DNA from: Paenibacillus sp. PK3_47
Lineage (GTDB): Bacteria > Bacillota > Bacilli > Paenibacillales > Paenibacillaceae
Reading direction: 5' to 3'
Assembly: GCF_023520895.1 (NCBI RefSeq)
Contig: NZ_CP026029.1
Location: forward strand, 4,712,001-4,776,000
DNA length: 64,000 nucleotides
In this document: positions 62,940 through 64,000 of the stretch, piece after piece
How the letters are laid out: each line of letters opens with the position of its first letter
Numbering within the stretch: position 1 is the stretch's first letter
Made by a program: the position numbers and the translations under genes
The notes under the pieces: generated by a model
Told to the model about the DNA's origin: nothing
The model's database searches: none
What the model saw: the letters and a program-made list of their open reading frames with translations, nothing else

Positions 62940-63974
62940 ATGAAAGAAAAGCTGGAAGCATTGAAGGTCGAGGCATTGGCTAAGCTGCAGGAGGTCACTG
63001 ACCCGCAGGTTCTGAATGATCTGCGCGTAAAATACCTGGGTAAAAAAGGCGAGCTGACAGAAGTTTTGCGTGGAATGGGAGGACTCAGCGCGGAGGAGCG
63101 TCCGGTGATCGGGCAGGTAGCCAATCTGGTGCGCAGTGCCATTGAGGAGGTTATCACCTCCAAGCAGGAGGCTTTCCAGCAGCAGGAAACGCTGAACCGC
63201 CTGCAGGCCGAGAAAGTGGATGTCACACTGCCGGGCCGCCGGCTCCCGCAGGGCGGTATCCATCCGCTCAACCGGGTAGTTCAGGAAATTGAAGATATCT
63301 TCATCGGAATGGGCTACCGTGTGTCCGAAGGCCCAGAGGTGGAGACGGATTATTATAACTTTGAAGCGCTCAATCTGCCGAAGAACCATCCGGCCCGCGA
63401 TATGCAGGATTCCTTCTATTTAACCGAAGACCTGCTGATGCGTACCCAGACCTCTCCGGTGCAGATCCGCACCATGCAGGCCATGAACGGGGAGACTCCG
63501 GTCAAAATCATCTGTCCGGGCAAAGTGTTCCGCCGCGACGACGACGATGCGACCCACTCCTTCCAGTTCCATCAGATTGAGGGGCTCGTTATCGGCAGCA
63601 ATATCCGGATGAGCGACCTCAAAGGCACGCTGAACCAGTTCGTAAAAGAAATGTTCGGACCAAGCACGGGCATCCGTCTCCGTCCAAGCTTCTTTCCGTT
63701 CACAGAGCCGAGCGTTGAGGTTGACGTAAGCTGCTTCAAATGCGGCGGTGACGGCTGCCGGCTGTGCAAGCAGAGCGGATGGCTGGAGATTCTCGGCGCC
63801 GGTATGGTGCACCCGAACGTGCTCAGAATGGGCGGATATGATCCGGAGAAATACAGCGGCTTTGCGTTCGGTATGGGTGTGGAACGGATCGCGATGCTGA
63901 AGTACGGTATCGACGACATCCGCTACTTCTACACGAATGATATGGGTTTTGTAAAGCAGTTCAAGGGGATTTAG
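62940..63974 (+). CDS. pheS: Phenylalanyl-tRNA synthetase alpha subunit
   Basis: Catalytic subunit of the alpha2beta2 class II synthetase, 344 residues, the normal length, complete within the window. N-terminal helical coiled coil, then class II motif 2 FRRDDDDATHSFQFHQIEG and motif 3 GFAFGMGVERIAMLKYGI, plus the conserved NPARDMQDSFYL-like stretch HPARDMQDSFYL. ATG at 62940 after GAAGGGGGC. Controlled by the T-box leader. The beta-subunit gene pheT is expected just beyond the window end. Confidence 0.98.
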   Translation: MKEKLEALKVEALAKLQEVTDPQVLNDLRVKYLGKKGELTEVLRGMGGLSAEERPVIGQVANLVRSAIEEVITSKQEAFQQQETLNRLQAEKVDVTLPGRRLPQGGIHPLNRVVQEIEDIFIGMGYRVSEGPEVETDYYNFEALNLPKNHPARDMQDSFYLTEDLLMRTQTSPVQIRTMQAMNGETPVKIICPGKVFRRDDDDATHSFQFHQIEGLVIGSNIRMSDLKGTLNQFVKEMFGPSTGIRLRPSFFPFTEPSVEVDVSCFKCGGDGCRLCKQSGWLEILGAGMVHPNVLRMGGYDPEKYSGFAFGMGVERIAMLKYGIDDIRYFYTNDMGFVKQFKGI

Positions 63975-64000
63975 ATTTTTGGCGGGCTTTGCGGGCCGGA

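Overview
The window looks like chromosome from a Paenibacillus-type member of the Bacillota. This rests on several features: strong GGAGG ribosome sites with frequent GTG/TTG starts, YesM/YesN-type two-component pairs beside LplB/YtcP-type sugar ABC importers, a GlcT-ptsG-ptsH-ptsI cluster with an RNA antiterminator, a T-box before pheS, a flotillin/NfeD pair behind a SigW-like promoter, and CcpA-type cre boxes. No phage, transposase, CRISPR, rRNA or tRNA gene was seen.

Bases 1-17130 form a beta-mannan/glucomannan locus. It has a truncated YesM-type sensor kinase, an orphan solute-binding lipoprotein, a LacI repressor, and a minus-strand operon of GH113 mannanase, cellobiose 2-epimerase and GH130_1 phosphorylase. 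A divergent REC-AraC regulator follows, then binding protein, two permeases, GH130_2 phosphorylase, a CE7 deacetylase and a chemoreceptor. The inferred route is: import of (acetylated) manno-oligosaccharides, deacetylation, trimming by GH113, phosphorolysis by GH130_2, epimerisation of mannobiose to mannosylglucose, and phosphorolysis by GH130_1 to mannose 1-phosphate and glucose. The importer ATPase and any secreted mannanase are not in the window.

Bases 18150-25012 hold cell-envelope and housekeeping genes: a class B PBP, an AI-2E family permease, a NodB deacetylase and ilvD. Bases 25451-34814 are a second polysaccharide locus: YesN/YesM pair, binding protein, two permeases and a heparinase II/III-fold lyase. 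Bases 34963-39606 are mixed genes (acyltransferase, alpha/beta hydrolase, HAD phosphatase, sirtuin, YghZ-type reductase). Bases 39678-44566 are an AraC regulator divergent from galK-galE-galT. Bases 44714-52259 hold an iron alcohol dehydrogenase, an ANT(6)-like nucleotidyltransferase, the NfeD/flotillin pair and an ABC exporter-like pair. Bases 52388-57683 are the glucose PTS. A type I pullulanase, a diguanylate cyclase and T-box/pheS close the window.

The most unusual content is intergenic. Several sequence-unrelated families of short imperfect palindromes are spaced with nearly invariant 51-bp (one family 52-bp) periods: 6+6 units at 17.3-17.9 kb, 9+3 units of the same two families in the same order at 46.0-46.6 kb, and 6 units of a 52-bp family at 22.9-23.2 kb. 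Two further gaps (4.2-4.4 kb and 13.7-13.9 kb) each hold four palindromes whose centres are exactly 51, 62 and 51 bp apart, although the palindromes differ in sequence. I found no explanation for this shared geometry; it is the best candidate here for an undescribed system.
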